Under the pieces are notes generated by a model. That model saw only the letters and a list, made by a program, of their open reading frames with translations, did no database searches and had not been told where the DNA came from. A stretch of DNA of 64,000 nt from Campylobacter sp. 2014D-0216 (GTDB lineage Bacteria; Campylobacterota; Campylobacteria; Campylobacterales; Campylobacteraceae), in assembly GCF_014931215.1 (NCBI RefSeq), contig NZ_CP063089.1, positions 682,001 to 746,000 of the forward strand, read 5' to 3'. A program made the position numbers and the translations under genes. Below are positions 1 through 9,327 of the stretch, piece after piece; within the stretch, counting starts at the first letter, position 1, and the number at the start of each line of letters is the position of its first letter.

Positions 1-759
1 GTTTTTTTCAAATACGATATCTTTATTATATATACTTAGTTTCATATTATCATTAGAAAGCATATCAATAAAAACAGTTAGATTGTAATCTTGAGAGTTG
101 TTTTTGATAGGGTTGATCATCTCTTTTAAAACCCCAATCCTATAATCACTTAAATTTTTACCATCTAAAACATAAACTTTGACAAAATCATTACTAAGTT
201 GTGGTTCATAGCGACTTGTTTTGCCTTTTGCTATGTATTCTTGCATGGTATTTTTATAAGTATTGGTTTTTTTGTGAGTTTGTTTTACATCTTGTGTGTT
301 TTTGTTTTGTATAGTTTGGGTTGTTTTTGTTTGGATTATTTGAGCATGAGATTGAGTTTTTTCTTTCTTTACTTCAGTGGTTGTGTTTTTTTCTTGTGCG
401 CTAGTGTTGTTATCTTGTGTATTAACGCTTTCTTTTTGTGTAGTGGTATTTTCTTTTTGCATATTTACATTAGTGGTGTTTGGCTCTGATGTAATTGTGT
501 TATTAGCTAAAGAGTTAGCCTGACTTTCATAAGGTTTTTCTTCGTTTGTTTGAGTGTGATTTTCATAAGTATTATGACTTAAGTAATTTTCTTCGTGATT
601 ATATTGGTTGGTTGATGAACTATAGCTTTGATAAGAATTATTTTTCTTATAATCATATACATAGGTATTTGAAGAATCATCAAAATACCACATATAAAAT
701 CCTATGCTAGCACCTAGTAATGCAACAAAAGCTACACTTAAAGCAATAATACTTTTCAT
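1..759 (-). CDS. Unknown membrane-anchored low-complexity protein, 3' end cut by window edge
   Basis: I do not recognise this gene. It reads leftward from an ATG at 757-759 preceded by AAAGGAT, and 253 codons are visible before the edge. Residues 4-26 form one hydrophobic segment (signal anchor, or uncleaved signal). Residues about 30-180 are a Thr/Asn/Gln/Ser/Lys-rich linker (many NTT, TQ and QN pairs) that is probably disordered. From about residue 185 a more ordered stretch starts (FVKVYVLDGKNLSDYRIGVL), suggesting a small C-terminal domain outside the cytoplasm. A hairpin separates it from ppa upstream. The design, an anchor plus a long flexible spacer plus a domain, fits an envelope-spanning protein, but this is inference only. 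Confidence 0.75.
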   Translation of the reverse strand, partial: MKSIIALSVAFVALLGASIGFYMWYFDDSSNTYVYDYKKNNSYQSYSSSTNQYNHEENYLSHNTYENHTQTNEEKPYESQANSLANNTITSEPNTTNVNMQKENTTTQKESVNTQDNNTSAQEKNTTTEVKKEKTQSHAQIIQTKTTQTIQNKNTQDVKQTHKKTNTYKNTMQEYIAKGKTSRYEPQLSNDFVKVYVLDGKNLSDYRIGVLKEMINPIKNNSQDYNLTVFIDMLSNDNMKLSIYNKDIVFEKN

Positions 760-772
760 TTTTATCCTTTTA

Positions 773-795
773 AAAGTCCTTTTTTAAAGGACTTT
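773..795 (-). terminator. Hairpin between ppa and the downstream unknown gene
   Basis: Arms AAAGTCCTTT (773-782) and AAAGGACTTT (786-795) are perfect 10-bp complements with a 3-nt loop. The hairpin lies directly after the ppa stop on the minus strand and ends in a short T run. It probably ends or attenuates aspS-adk-ppa transcription. The next gene's ribosome site begins immediately after it. Confidence 0.6.
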
Positions 796-797
796 GA

Positions 798-1316
798 TTA
801 TTTGTAATTTTTAATAGAATTTTCTAAAATTTCACTTGCTTTTTCGATACCTGCAAATTCTTTTACTTTTACCCATTTGTTTGGTTCAAGCATTTTGTAT
901 GTTTCAAAGAAATTTTTGATCTTGTCTAAGCTTGCTTTTGGAAGATCATCTAGACTTTTAATGCTATCATACCTTGGGTCGATTTTGCTTACAGGAACAG
1001 CTAGTAATTTTTCATCCATACCACTTTCATCTTCCATTAGCAACACACCTATTAAACGACAAGGGATTACAGCACCTGCTTGAATAGGGTATTCATTTAA
1101 TACTAAAACATCAATAGGATCACCATCATCTGCAAGAGTATTTGGTATAAAACCATAGTTTGCTGGATAAAACATCGCTGAGTACATCACACGATCAACC
1201 ATAATAGCTCCGCTTTCTTTATCAAGTTCGTATTTGATATTGGATCCATAAGGAATTTCAATAACCGCATTTAACTTGTTTGGTACTTCTCCAACTTTAA
1301 TTTTGCTAATATCCAT
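798..1316 (-). CDS. ppa: Inorganic pyrophosphatase (family I)
   Basis: Cytoplasmic Mg-dependent hydrolysis of pyrophosphate to two phosphates, pulling biosynthetic reactions forward. At 172 aa it is the normal bacterial family I size. The substrate-pocket stretch YPANYGFIPNT lies at residues 50-60, and the signature D64-G-D66-P-I-D69 supplies metal-binding aspartates. The ATG start is preceded by AAAGGAT at a good distance. It is last in the minus-strand run aspS-adk-ppa, 10 bp after adk. The same trio is found together in C. jejuni as I recall it. Confidence 0.96.
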   Translation of the reverse strand: MDISKIKVGEVPNKLNAVIEIPYGSNIKYELDKESGAIMVDRVMYSAMFYPANYGFIPNTLADDGDPIDVLVLNEYPIQAGAVIPCRLIGVLLMEDESGMDEKLLAVPVSKIDPRYDSIKSLDDLPKASLDKIKNFFETYKMLEPNKWVKVKEFAGIEKASEILENSIKNYK

Positions 1317-1326
1317 TTTTTATCCT

Positions 1327-1899
1327 TTATTTTAATAAATCATTAATTAAATTTTTCATATCCGCTACGATAGCTTCGATACTTCTTTCACCATTGATTA
1401 TATGGTGGATATTTTCTTTGGTATAGAAATTTGTTATTTCTTCTAAAGGTTCTAAATAAACTTTCATTCTATTGTTGAAAACTTCTTCATTATCATCAGC
1501 ACCTCTAGCACGCCCCAAAACTCTTTCTCTGGCAACTTCTTCACTAACTTTTACTTCTATAACACCTTTTAAATTTACTTCATTTTGATTTTTTAATACT
1601 TTATCAAACTCGAGCATTTGTTCCACGCTTCTTGGGTAACCATCGATAAGTATCGTGTTAGTTGGAGCGTTTTTTAAAGCCGTGATAATGGTATTTACAA
1701 CTACATCTAGTGGGACTAAATTCCCTTTAGAAATAAAACTATCAATGGTTTTTCCAAGTTCACTACCACTAGCAACTTCTGCTCTTAATAAATCTCCTGT
1801 AGAATAATGAGTAATGTTTGCATCATCTGCTGCAATAATGCTTGCATCAGTTGTTTTACCACTGCCTGGTGCGCCTATGATTAAAAATAATTGTTTCAT
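1327..1899 (-). CDS. adk: Adenylate kinase, short type
   Basis: Interconverts ATP + AMP and 2 ADP in the cytoplasm. The P-loop GAPGSGKT occupies residues 9-16, the AMP-binding stretch [10 protein letters not shown] follows, and DGYPRS lies mid-protein. At 190 aa it is the short form: the region after [19 protein letters not shown] has no Cys4 zinc LID. The start ATG overlaps the aspS stop by 4 bp, indicating translational coupling. Nothing unusual. Confidence 0.96.
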   Translation of the reverse strand: MKQLFLIIGAPGSGKTTDASIIAADDANITHYSTGDLLRAEVASGSELGKTIDSFISKGNLVPLDVVVNTIITALKNAPTNTILIDGYPRSVEQMLEFDKVLKNQNEVNLKGVIEVKVSEEVARERVLGRARGADDNEEVFNNRMKVYLEPLEEITNFYTKENIHHIINGERSIEAIVADMKNLINDLLK

Positions 1900-3647
1900 T
1901 TAGTATTCTCCCTTAATCTTATACCTAATTCTCTCATTTGTTCATTGCTTACTTCGCTTGGAGCTTGAGTCATAAGACATTGTGCTCTTTGTGTTTTAGG
2001 GAAGGCAATTACTTCTCTAATGCTTGATGATTTAGTTAAAAGCATGATAAGTCTATCTAAGCCTATTGCTATACCGCCATGTGGAGGAGCTCCAAAACTT
2101 AACGCATCTAGTAAGAAACCGAATTTCTTTTTTTGCTCTTCTTCGTCGATATTAAGCAGTTTGAAAACTTTTTGCTGGATAGCGCTTTTGTGAATTCTTA
2201 TACTACCGCCACCTAATTCAACACCATTTAAAACTACATCGTGTGCGATTGAGTTAATCTCTTCTAAATCTTGCTCGTCAATATTTTTTGGCATTGTGAA
2301 TGGATGGTGCATTGCAGAATAACTACCATCATCGTTTTGTTCAAACATAGGAAAATCAACAACCCATAAGAATTCTAATTTATCCTCATCGATAATTTTC
2401 ATTTCATCGGCAAGGAATAATCTAAATCTACCCATGTAATCTAGCACAGTTTTCTTAGCTCCTGCACCAAAAAATACCACATCGCCCACTTCTAATTCAC
2501 ATCTTTGGATTAAAGCATTTAAATCCTCTTCGTTAAAGAATTTGCAAAGTGGACCCTTAGGACCATCTTCTTTCATTTGAATAAATGCAAGTCCTGCTGC
2601 TCCAAATTTGCGTACAAATTCTTCAAATCTTTGCATTTGACGTTTTGAGAAAATCGTATCTCCTTTTGGAACTCTTAAGGCTTTGATACGATTTTTCTTT
2701 GTATCTTTTGCGATATTTGCAAAAATTTCATTGTTTGATTTTGCAAAAATATCGATTACATCGATCAATTTCATATCAAACCTTAAATCAGGTTTATCCG
2801 AACCATAACACTCCATCGCTTCTTTATAACTCATTTGTCTAAAAGGAATGCTAATTTCTTTTCCACAAGCTTGAAAGATATCTTTAAGTAGGTTTTCAGC
2901 CATGGTTATGATGTCTTTTTGCTCACAAAAGCTCATTTCTATGTCTATTTGAGTAAATTCAGGTTGGCGATCTGCTCTTAAATCTTCATCTCTAAAGCAT
3001 TTTGCTATTTGAAAGTATCTATCAAAGCCTGAACACATTAAAAGTTGTTTGAAAAGTTGAGGACTTTGAGGTAGGGCATAAAATTCACCTTGGTGTACAC
3101 GCGATGGGACTAGATAATCTCTTGCACCTTCTGGAGTAGCTTTAGTTAAAATAGGAGTTTCAACCTCTAAAAATCCCATTTTAGCTAAAGAGTTTCTTGT
3201 TGCAATACATGCTGTAGATCTGAGTGCGAAATTATCATAAAGTTTTTTACTTCTTAAGTCTAAAAATCTGTATTTTAATCTTAATTCTTCATTAACACTT
3301 TCATCGCCTATAGCAAAAGGTATCACTGCGCTTTCATTTTCAATAGTAAGTTTGTTTATAACAACTTCTATTTCTCCGGTTTTAAGTTTTGGATTTGCCA
3401 ATCCCTCGCCACGTGGACGAATTTTACCTTGCGCGATTAAAACATATTCGTTTCTTACGGTTGAAGCGATATGGTGTGCTTCTTGGTTATCTGTAGGATC
3501 ACATACTAGTTGTATTAATCCGCTACGATCTCTAAGATCGATGAAAATTACACCTCCATGGTCGCGGTATGAATTTACCCAACCACATAATGTTACTTCT
3601 TCGCCAACATTTTGTATGTTAAGCTCTGTATTATAATGTGTTCTCAA
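1896..3647 (-). CDS. aspS: Aspartyl-tRNA synthetase
   Basis: Class II synthetase charging tRNA with aspartate. The N-terminal OB anticodon-binding domain (about 1-110, with [19 protein letters not shown]) is followed by the catalytic domain with motif 2 ([20 protein letters not shown]), a bacterial GAD insertion in the middle, and motif 3 ([12 protein letters not shown]) near the C-terminus. Length 583 aa is typical. The start is TTG at 3645-3647, chosen because AAGGA lies just upstream and the protein then begins in line with the family. Many bacteria of this phylum use a non-discriminating enzyme plus GatCAB for Asn-tRNA; that cannot be decided from this window. Confidence 0.95.
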   Translation of the reverse strand: MRTHYNTELNIQNVGEEVTLCGWVNSYRDHGGVIFIDLRDRSGLIQLVCDPTDNQEAHHIASTVRNEYVLIAQGKIRPRGEGLANPKLKTGEIEVVINKLTIENESAVIPFAIGDESVNEELRLKYRFLDLRSKKLYDNFALRSTACIATRNSLAKMGFLEVETPILTKATPEGARDYLVPSRVHQGEFYALPQSPQLFKQLLMCSGFDRYFQIAKCFRDEDLRADRQPEFTQIDIEMSFCEQKDIITMAENLLKDIFQACGKEISIPFRQMSYKEAMECYGSDKPDLRFDMKLIDVIDIFAKSNNEIFANIAKDTKKNRIKALRVPKGDTIFSKRQMQRFEEFVRKFGAAGLAFIQMKEDGPKGPLCKFFNEEDLNALIQRCELEVGDVVFFGAGAKKTVLDYMGRFRLFLADEMKIIDEDKLEFLWVVDFPMFEQNDDGSYSAMHHPFTMPKNIDEQDLEEINSIAHDVVLNGVELGGGSIRIHKSAIQQKVFKLLNIDEEEQKKKFGFLLDALSFGAPPHGGIAIGLDRLIMLLTKSSSIREVIAFPKTQRAQCLMTQAPSEVSNEQMRELGIRLRENTK

Positions 3648-3682
3648 AATTTTTCCTTAGATTAATTTTGTTTAATTTTGTA

Positions 3683-3688
3683 ATTATA
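3683..3688 (-). promoter_or_regulatory. Likely -10 element for aspS-adk-ppa
   Basis: TATAAT on the minus strand, about 36 bp before the aspS TTG start, inside the 85-bp divergent gap between aspS and nadK. Campylobacter sigma70 promoters are recognised mainly by such an extended -10 without a clear -35. Confidence 0.5.
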
Positions 3689-3720
3689 GTATTTTATTCT
3701 TTTGCTTAGCTAAGTTTTGT

Positions 3721-3726
3721 TATAAT
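3721..3726 (+). promoter_or_regulatory. Likely -10 element for nadK, giving a near-leaderless mRNA
   Basis: TATAAT sits only 6 bp before the nadK ATG at 3733, preceded by TTTTG. A transcript starting the usual 6-8 bp downstream would begin at or next to the A of the start codon. No Shine-Dalgarno sequence is visible in the gap TTTTCT. This supports a leaderless or near-leaderless message. Confidence 0.5.
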
Positions 3727-3732
3727 TTTTCT

Positions 3733-4563
3733 ATGAAAAAACAGATTAATATAGAAAAAATTCAAAAAGTTGGCTTATTTTGTAGATTAAATACTAACCT
3801 AAATGAGCAAATTGCTTTACTAAGAAAGATTTTTGATGTAAAAAATATTGAAGTGGTTTTGTTAAGCCAAGATAAAATTCATTTAAAAGATTTATCAGAT
3901 TTAGATTTTCTTATTTCTCTTGGTGGAGATGGAACACTTCTATCTTTATGTAGGCAAGCATATCAAGCTAAAAAACCTATCTTAGGGATAAATGCTGGAA
4001 ATTTAGGTTTTTTGACTGCTTTTTCGTTGAGTGAAGTGGAAGTTTTTTTTGAAGATTTTTTTAGGGGTAATTTTAAAATAGAAACAGCAAAAATGCTTCA
4101 GATTACCTTATATAAAAAAAATAAAATCATTAAAAAGTTCGCCTTTAATGACGCGGTTTTTTCTCGCGATAATGCCTTAATGGCAAATGTGGAAGTATTT
4201 TTTGAAAATAAGCTTTTTAACGCTTATTATGGAGATGGATTAATCATTGCAAGTTCAAGTGGATCTACCGCGTATAATATCAGCGCAGGCGGTCCTATCG
4301 TGCATCCTTGGAGTGAAATTTTTGTTTTAACACCGGTTTGTTCGCATTCTTTAACCCAAAGACCTATTGTTTTGCCTTATGGTTTTGAGCTTGAATTAAA
4401 AGTGGAGCAATGTTTGTTATATTTAGATGGACAAGAAGTGATCAATCCTAAAGAATATGATAAAATTCTTATAGGCCTTAGTAAAAAAGAACTTAGTTTT
4501 ATACACCAAAAAGATAGAGATTATTTCCAAGTTTTAAAAGAAAAGTTAAATTGGGGTAAGTGA
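3733..4563 (+). CDS. nadK: NAD kinase
   Basis: Phosphorylates NAD to NADP with ATP; cytoplasmic and essential for NADPH supply. The GGDGT motif is present at about residues 63-67 ([13 protein letters not shown]), followed by [11 protein letters not shown] and the conserved [19 protein letters not shown] segment that shapes the NAD site. At 276 aa it is of usual length. It opens a plus-strand run and its stop overlaps the recN start (TGATG), so the two are co-translated. The start ATG lacks a ribosome site and lies just after a TATAAT box. Confidence 0.95.
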   Translation: MKKQINIEKIQKVGLFCRLNTNLNEQIALLRKIFDVKNIEVVLLSQDKIHLKDLSDLDFLISLGGDGTLLSLCRQAYQAKKPILGINAGNLGFLTAFSLSEVEVFFEDFFRGNFKIETAKMLQITLYKKNKIIKKFAFNDAVFSRDNALMANVEVFFENKLFNAYYGDGLIIASSSGSTAYNISAGGPIVHPWSEIFVLTPVCSHSLTQRPIVLPYGFELELKVEQCLLYLDGQEVINPKEYDKILIGLSKKELSFIHQKDRDYFQVLKEKLNWGK

Positions 4564-6083
4564 TGATAGAAAGTATTTTAATAAAAGAAAATTTAGGTTT
4601 TAAACAAGCAAAATTAGATCTTGAAAAAGGACTGACAGTTTTTACTGGATTAAGTGGTGCTGGAAAGTCGGTTTTGTTTAAAGCTATCTTGGCTGCCTTT
4701 GCACTTAGTGAAAGTGAAGCAAAAATGGTAGAAATTTTACTGAATGATAAACTTGAACTAGATGAGTTTGGTATAGAAAATGAAGAAATAAATATATTTA
4801 AACTTTTAAAAGATAAAAGCACACGCTATTTTATTAATAATCAAATGATATCAAAGAAAAATTTAGCCTTATTATCTAAAGGTTTTGTGAAATATCTCTC
4901 TGCCAAGGAAAATAACGAATTTAGCAATGAAAGATTTTTAAATATACTTGATTTTATGCAAAGTAAAGAAGATAAAAATTTTCAAGATTTTTTAAGTGAA
5001 TATAAAAACACTTATAAGGAATACTTAGAAAACAAAAGCAAACTAGAGCAAATTCAAGAAGAAGAAAAAAAAGTAGAAGAGTTAAAAGAATTTACCAGCT
5101 TTGAAATACAAAAAATTCAAAGTATTAATCCAAAAATAGGTGAATTTGATGAATTGATGAGTCTTAAAAAAAGACTTTCAAAAAAAGATAAAATTGATGC
5201 AGCATGGAATAAAGCGAGTAAAATTTTTGAACTAGAATCAGCGGTAATTGATGCATTGCAAATTAGTGATGTTGATAGTTCATTTTTTTCAGAATGCCTT
5301 AATGAGTTAAGAGTAGTTTGGGAAAATCAAAGTTTTGATGATTTTGATTTTGATATTGATATTGAAGAAGTGCTTGATAGGATAGAAAAGCTTTCTTCTT
5401 TGATTTCAAAATATGGGAGTATAGAAGAAGCTTTAGAAGCTTTAGAAAAGAAAAAAACAGAATTGGCTCATTATGAAAATTTAAGTTTTGAAAAAAAAGC
5501 ATTAGAAGAAAAAGTACAAAATACTCAAGGTATTTTAGAGCAAAAATGTCAAAAACTTACTCTTATACGCCAAAAAAAGCTAAAAGAGCTTGAAAAGTTA
5601 CTAAATTTTTACCTCCAAAAACTGTATATGAAAGAAGTAAAATTAGAGCTTAAAGAGTGTGCTTTAAATCTTTTGGGGAAAGATGAAGTTAGTTTAAATA
5701 TCAACGAGGCTAGTTTAAAAAATTTAAGTTCAGGCGAGATCAATCGTTTAAGACTTTCATTTATTGCCACTGAATGCAATATAACAAATAAAGCTAGCGG
5801 AATAATTTTTCTAGATGAAATTGATGCAAACTTAAGCGGTAAAGAAGCAATGAGTATTGCTGAAGTACTAAAAGAACTTGCGTGTTTTTATCAAATTTTT
5901 GCCATTTCACATTTACCACAGCTTTCATCAAAAGCAAGTAATCATTTTTTAGTGGAAAAAATAGGTGATGAAAGTAGAGTGAGAAAAATTGAAAAAGAAG
6001 AAAGAGTAAGAGAGCTTGCTAGAATGGTAAGTGGAGAAAATATTACCCAGGAAGCTTTAGAATTTACTAGAACTTTACTTTAA
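4563..6083 (+). CDS. recN: DNA repair ATPase RecN (SMC-like)
   Basis: SMC-related ATPase acting in double-strand-break repair. The N-terminal half-domain carries Walker A GLSGAGKS near residues 30-37. The middle (about 130-350) is Lys/Glu-rich heptad-like coiled coil. The C-terminal half-domain has the signature [12 protein letters not shown] and Walker [15 protein letters not shown] chose ATG 4563, which overlaps the nadK stop, over the GTG one codon earlier. At 506 aa it is a little shorter than the E. coli protein (about 550), as usual in this phylum. Confidence 0.92.
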   Translation: MIESILIKENLGFKQAKLDLEKGLTVFTGLSGAGKSVLFKAILAAFALSESEAKMVEILLNDKLELDEFGIENEEINIFKLLKDKSTRYFINNQMISKKNLALLSKGFVKYLSAKENNEFSNERFLNILDFMQSKEDKNFQDFLSEYKNTYKEYLENKSKLEQIQEEEKKVEELKEFTSFEIQKIQSINPKIGEFDELMSLKKRLSKKDKIDAAWNKASKIFELESAVIDALQISDVDSSFFSECLNELRVVWENQSFDDFDFDIDIEEVLDRIEKLSSLISKYGSIEEALEALEKKKTELAHYENLSFEKKALEEKVQNTQGILEQKCQKLTLIRQKKLKELEKLLNFYLQKLYMKEVKLELKECALNLLGKDEVSLNINEASLKNLSSGEINRLRLSFIATECNITNKASGIIFLDEIDANLSGKEAMSIAEVLKELACFYQIFAISHLPQLSSKASNHFLVEKIGDESRVRKIEKEERVRELARMVSGENITQEALEFTRTLL

Positions 6084-6108
6084 AAACAAAAAGTAAATTT
6101 CTATATGT

Positions 6109-6114
6109 TATAAT
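6109..6114 (+). promoter_or_regulatory. Likely -10 element for cbrR
   Basis: TATAAT 30 bp before the cbrR ATG, with an AAGAGG ribosome site between them at 6132-6137. It lies in the 60-bp gap after recN, so cbrR probably has its own start. Confidence 0.5.
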
Positions 6115-6143
6115 TATAATTTTAAGTCATAAAGAGGTTAGCT

Positions 6144-7388
6144 ATGGAAGAAAAAATTTTAATTATTGATGATAATAAAATGCTTACAAAACTTTTAGCA
6201 AAAAAAGTAGAGAGTACCTTAGGTTTAAAAGTAGATGTTGCTTTTGATATGAATAGCGCTAAAGAATTAGTAAAGAATAATTATTTTATGGCTTTTGTGG
6301 ATCTTTGTTTGCCAGATGCTCCTAATGGAGAAGTGGTGGATGTGATATTAGAAAAAAATATCCCTGCTATTGTTCTTACAGGAAGTAGCGATGGGCAAAC
6401 ACGTAAAAAATTTATGGAAAAAGACATCATAGGTTATATTCAAAAAGAGAGCGAAAGCTGTATCGATGAGATGTTAAGTTCTATTAGAATGTTGCAAAAA
6501 AACAATAAAACTAAAATTATTCTAGCAATTGCTAATGTGACTTTACGTGCAGAAATGAAAAAAAATCTAAATAACCAACTTTTTAACGTTTTAGCAGCAG
6601 CACATGGAGAAGAAGCTTTGAGTTATCTTAGTGACAATCCTGATACTAGATTGGTTATTTGTGATGCGACTATGCCAGTAATTAATGGAGAAGATTTGCT
6701 TGTTGAAATTCGCTCAAAGTACTCCAAAATAGAACTTGGTGTGATTATGGTTGGAGATAAAGATGATGCTTTAGAAGCAAGAGCTTTTAGAAAAGGTGTA
6801 AATGATTATGTTATTAGACCTTTTCAAAAAGAATCACTCAATTGTAGGGTAAATAACTGCTTAGACTATATGCAAAAATGTGTTTTATTAGATGAATATA
6901 GTTTGGGTAAGGATTTATTAACCGGACTTGATGATTATGCTAGCTTTGAAAAAAGATTTTTAGACTATTTAGAAGATATGCAAGAGAGTGAAGAATTAGC
7001 ATTAGCTTTGATAGATATTGATAATTTGGCGACTATTAATTATGAGTTAAGTTATGATTGTGGTGATGGTGTGATTAAATATACTGCCAAAAAAATCAAG
7101 GATCAAATTCGCGGTATGGACTTGGCTACAAAAATCGAAGATGGTAAATTTTATGTACTTTTGAAAAATACGGGCAATAAAGAAGCGCTAAAAGCTTTTT
7201 CAAATATTAGAGTTAACATTGCTAAAGAAAGCGTATTGGTAGCACTAGATGAAGTAGATTATAGTGTTTCTGTGGGGGTTGCTTTTGGAGGTAAATCTAG
7301 TCAAATGCAAGAACTATTAAACAATGCCCAAAAAGCTTTAGATTTAGCAAAGGCAAATGGAAAAAATAGGGTAGAGGTATGTTTTTAG
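6144..7388 (+). CDS. cbrR: Response regulator CbrR: two receiver domains plus degenerate GGDEF domain
   Basis: Matches the family named for bile resistance in C. jejuni. Receiver 1 (about residues 4-120) has the acidic pair DD, a phospho-acceptor candidate D53 (FVDLCLPD) and VLTGSS. Receiver 2 (about 129-250) has D174 (VICDATMPV) but lacks the N-terminal acidic pair (IILAIANVT). The C-terminal third is GGDEF-like: DLLTGLDDYASFEKR begins it and FYVLLKN follows the active loop. The catalytic signature itself is replaced by EDGKF at 332-336, so cyclase activity is unlikely. The end overlaps the tatD-family gene by 10 bp. Role as a signalling output is inferred from the family. Confidence 0.85.
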   Translation: MEEKILIIDDNKMLTKLLAKKVESTLGLKVDVAFDMNSAKELVKNNYFMAFVDLCLPDAPNGEVVDVILEKNIPAIVLTGSSDGQTRKKFMEKDIIGYIQKESESCIDEMLSSIRMLQKNNKTKIILAIANVTLRAEMKKNLNNQLFNVLAAAHGEEALSYLSDNPDTRLVICDATMPVINGEDLLVEIRSKYSKIELGVIMVGDKDDALEARAFRKGVNDYVIRPFQKESLNCRVNNCLDYMQKCVLLDEYSLGKDLLTGLDDYASFEKRFLDYLEDMQESEELALALIDIDNLATINYELSYDCGDGVIKYTAKKIKDQIRGMDLATKIEDGKFYVLLKNTGNKEALKAFSNIRVNIAKESVLVALDEVDYSVSVGVAFGGKSSQMQELLNNAQKALDLAKANGKNRVEVCF

Positions 7389-8176
7389 ATTGTGATTTTT
7401 CTGAAAAAATCATAGACACGCATTGTCATTTAGACAGCCAAGCTTATTTTGGGTGTTTAAATGAAATGCTCAATCATGCTTTTGATAATGGAATAGATAA
7501 AATCATCATACCAGGTGCAGATATCAAAGATCTACCAAGAGCAAGAGAGATTGCACATCGTTATGAAAAGGTGTTTTTTTCTTGCGGGGTGCATCCTTAT
7601 GATATTGATGATTTTGATTTAGATATTTTGAAAGAATTTATTAACGATAAAAAATGTATCGCGGTTGGTGAATGCGGGCTTGATTATTATCGTTTAAATG
7701 CTGATGATGATGCGGTAAAGGCAAAACAAAAAGAAGTTTTTATCGCTCAAATACAGCTAGCTATTGAATACAAAAAACCACTGATTGTACATGTGCGTGA
7801 TGCAAATGAAGATAGTTATAAGATATTAAAAAATTATGCAAAAGATTTACAAGGTGGTGTTTTACACTGCTTTAATGCAAGTGAACTTTTGCTTTCATTG
7901 GCAGATGATGGGTTTTATTTTGGTATAGGTGGGGTTTTAACCTTTAAAAACGCCAAAAAACTTGTGGAAATTTTACCTAAGATACCAAAAGAAAAGCTTG
8001 TTTTAGAAACAGATGGTCCATATTTGACCCCAGAGCCACATCGTGGTAAAGTTAATGATCCCATTTTAACGCATTTTGTTGCGCAAAAAATAGCTGATCT
8101 TTTAAATTTTAGCAAAAGTGAAATTATTAAGTTGACTAATTTAAACGCTAACCGTTTATTTTTTCAAGGTTTGTAA
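7379..8176 (+). CDS. TatD-family metal-dependent hydrolase/DNase
   Basis: TIM-barrel amidohydrolase family, assigned 3'-5' DNase activity in the E. coli and yeast members. Metal ligands are visible: DTHCHLD near the N-terminus, GECGLDYYR in the middle (metal-bridging Glu), HVRDA, and ETDGPYL near residue 206. At 265 aa the length is standard. It overlaps cbrR by 10 bp and its stop overlaps the mltD start (TAATG), so it is within a co-transcribed run. The exact physiological substrate is unknown. Confidence 0.88.
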   Translation: MFLDCDFSEKIIDTHCHLDSQAYFGCLNEMLNHAFDNGIDKIIIPGADIKDLPRAREIAHRYEKVFFSCGVHPYDIDDFDLDILKEFINDKKCIAVGECGLDYYRLNADDDAVKAKQKEVFIAQIQLAIEYKKPLIVHVRDANEDSYKILKNYAKDLQGGVLHCFNASELLLSLADDGFYFGIGGVLTFKNAKKLVEILPKIPKEKLVLETDGPYLTPEPHRGKVNDPILTHFVAQKIADLLNFSKSEIIKLTNLNANRLFFQGL

Positions 8177-9327
8177 TGAAAAAAAAGTTTTTATTCTTTA
8201 CTTTAGTTTTGTTGTGTTTAAATGCTAAAGCTTTGCAGTTTACACCAGAGCATTACACTCAGCAAGCTCAAATTTTAAGAAATTTAGATATCGAAGCAAA
8301 CTATTTAAGTGATATGATTTTTCTGGAATTTAAAGAATCTTCTATGGATATGCACTCTAAAACTTTAGTGGATACGATGAGGGAATTTTACAAAATCACT
8401 CCAATTATTCGTAAAATTTTAGAAAAAGAAAATATCCCGCAAGAATTCTTATACCTTGCTGTTGTAGAGTCAGGTTTAAAAATTCATAGTGTTTCAAGAA
8501 CTAAGGCAGTGGGTGTATGGCAGTTTATGAAACCAACAGCGCAAACTTTAGGTTTAAGGATTGATCCTTACGTTGATGAAAGAAGAGATTTGGTGAAATC
8601 TACTCATGCTGCGATTGCTTATTTAAAGCAGTTAAAAGAGCAGTTTGGGAAATGGTATTTAGCTATTTTGGCTTATAATTGCGGCGATGGTAAATTGCGT
8701 CAAGCTATAAAAAAGGCAAAAAGTGATGATTTAAGAGTTTTACTTGATCCTGATAAAAAATATCTGCCTTTAGAAACACGAATTTTTATTAGAAAAATTT
8801 TAACCATGGCGTTTTTGGCTAATAATAATGATTTTTTAATTTCACAAGATAGTGCCTTGCTAAATTATGCTTTATCAAGTGAAGTTAAAAAAATACCTGT
8901 ACCACCTAGTGTTTCTTTAAGGCAGTTAGCTAAAGTTGCTAAAATGTCTTATGGTGAGTTTAAACGCTATAATCCACACTTTAACCATGATTTTACACCA
9001 CCTGATAAAAAAGACTATTACATGTATGTGCCTTTAAGTAAAAGTGTAGCAGTAGAAAATGCAATGAAAAAAGTCAAATTAGCCAAGGTGGATACAACTA
9101 TCCCACATACTAAAATTTATATAGTAAAACAAGGGGATAGTCTTTATACTATTGCTAGAAAACACAAAATCAGTGTAGAAAGCATAAAAGAGTATAATAA
9201 AATCAAAGGAAATTTGATCAATATCAATCAAAAACTTGTGTTAAAAATTAAGGAGAATAATAATGCAAAAATCAAAACTACTCAAAAATTACCAAAAGAC
9301 TCTCATACAAAAGTCGTTAGTCGTTAG
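8176..9327 (+). CDS. mltD: Membrane-bound lytic murein transglycosylase D-like
   Basis: Cleaves the glycan strand of peptidoglycan with 1,6-anhydro product formation. A signal peptide covers residues 1-20 (KKKFLFFTLVLLCLNAKA). The SLT domain shows AVVESGLKIHSVS with the catalytic Glu, then AVGVWQFMKPTAQTLGL and AILAYNCGDGKL. One LysM repeat at about 314-360 (IYIVKQGDSLYTIARKHKIS) binds peptidoglycan. I see no clear lipobox, so it is probably periplasmic. The last 65 bp overlap the start of rlpA in another frame. Confidence 0.9.
   Translation: MKKKFLFFTLVLLCLNAKALQFTPEHYTQQAQILRNLDIEANYLSDMIFLEFKESSMDMHSKTLVDTMREFYKITPIIRKILEKENIPQEFLYLAVVESGLKIHSVSRTKAVGVWQFMKPTAQTLGLRIDPYVDERRDLVKSTHAAIAYLKQLKEQFGKWYLAILAYNCGDGKLRQAIKKAKSDDLRVLLDPDKKYLPLETRIFIRKILTMAFLANNNDFLISQDSALLNYALSSEVKKIPVPPSVSLRQLAKVAKMSYGEFKRYNPHFNHDFTPPDKKDYYMYVPLSKSVAVENAMKKVKLAKVDTTIPHTKIYIVKQGDSLYTIARKHKISVESIKEYNKIKGNLININQKLVLKIKENNNAKIKTTQKLPKDSHTKVVSR

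Noticed and set aside
199-489. 96-codon Phe/Cys-rich plus-strand frame at the left edge
   Set aside because: It is the complement of the Thr/Asn/Gln/Lys linker of the minus-strand gene; poly-AAA/ACA codons read as Phe/Cys on the other strand.
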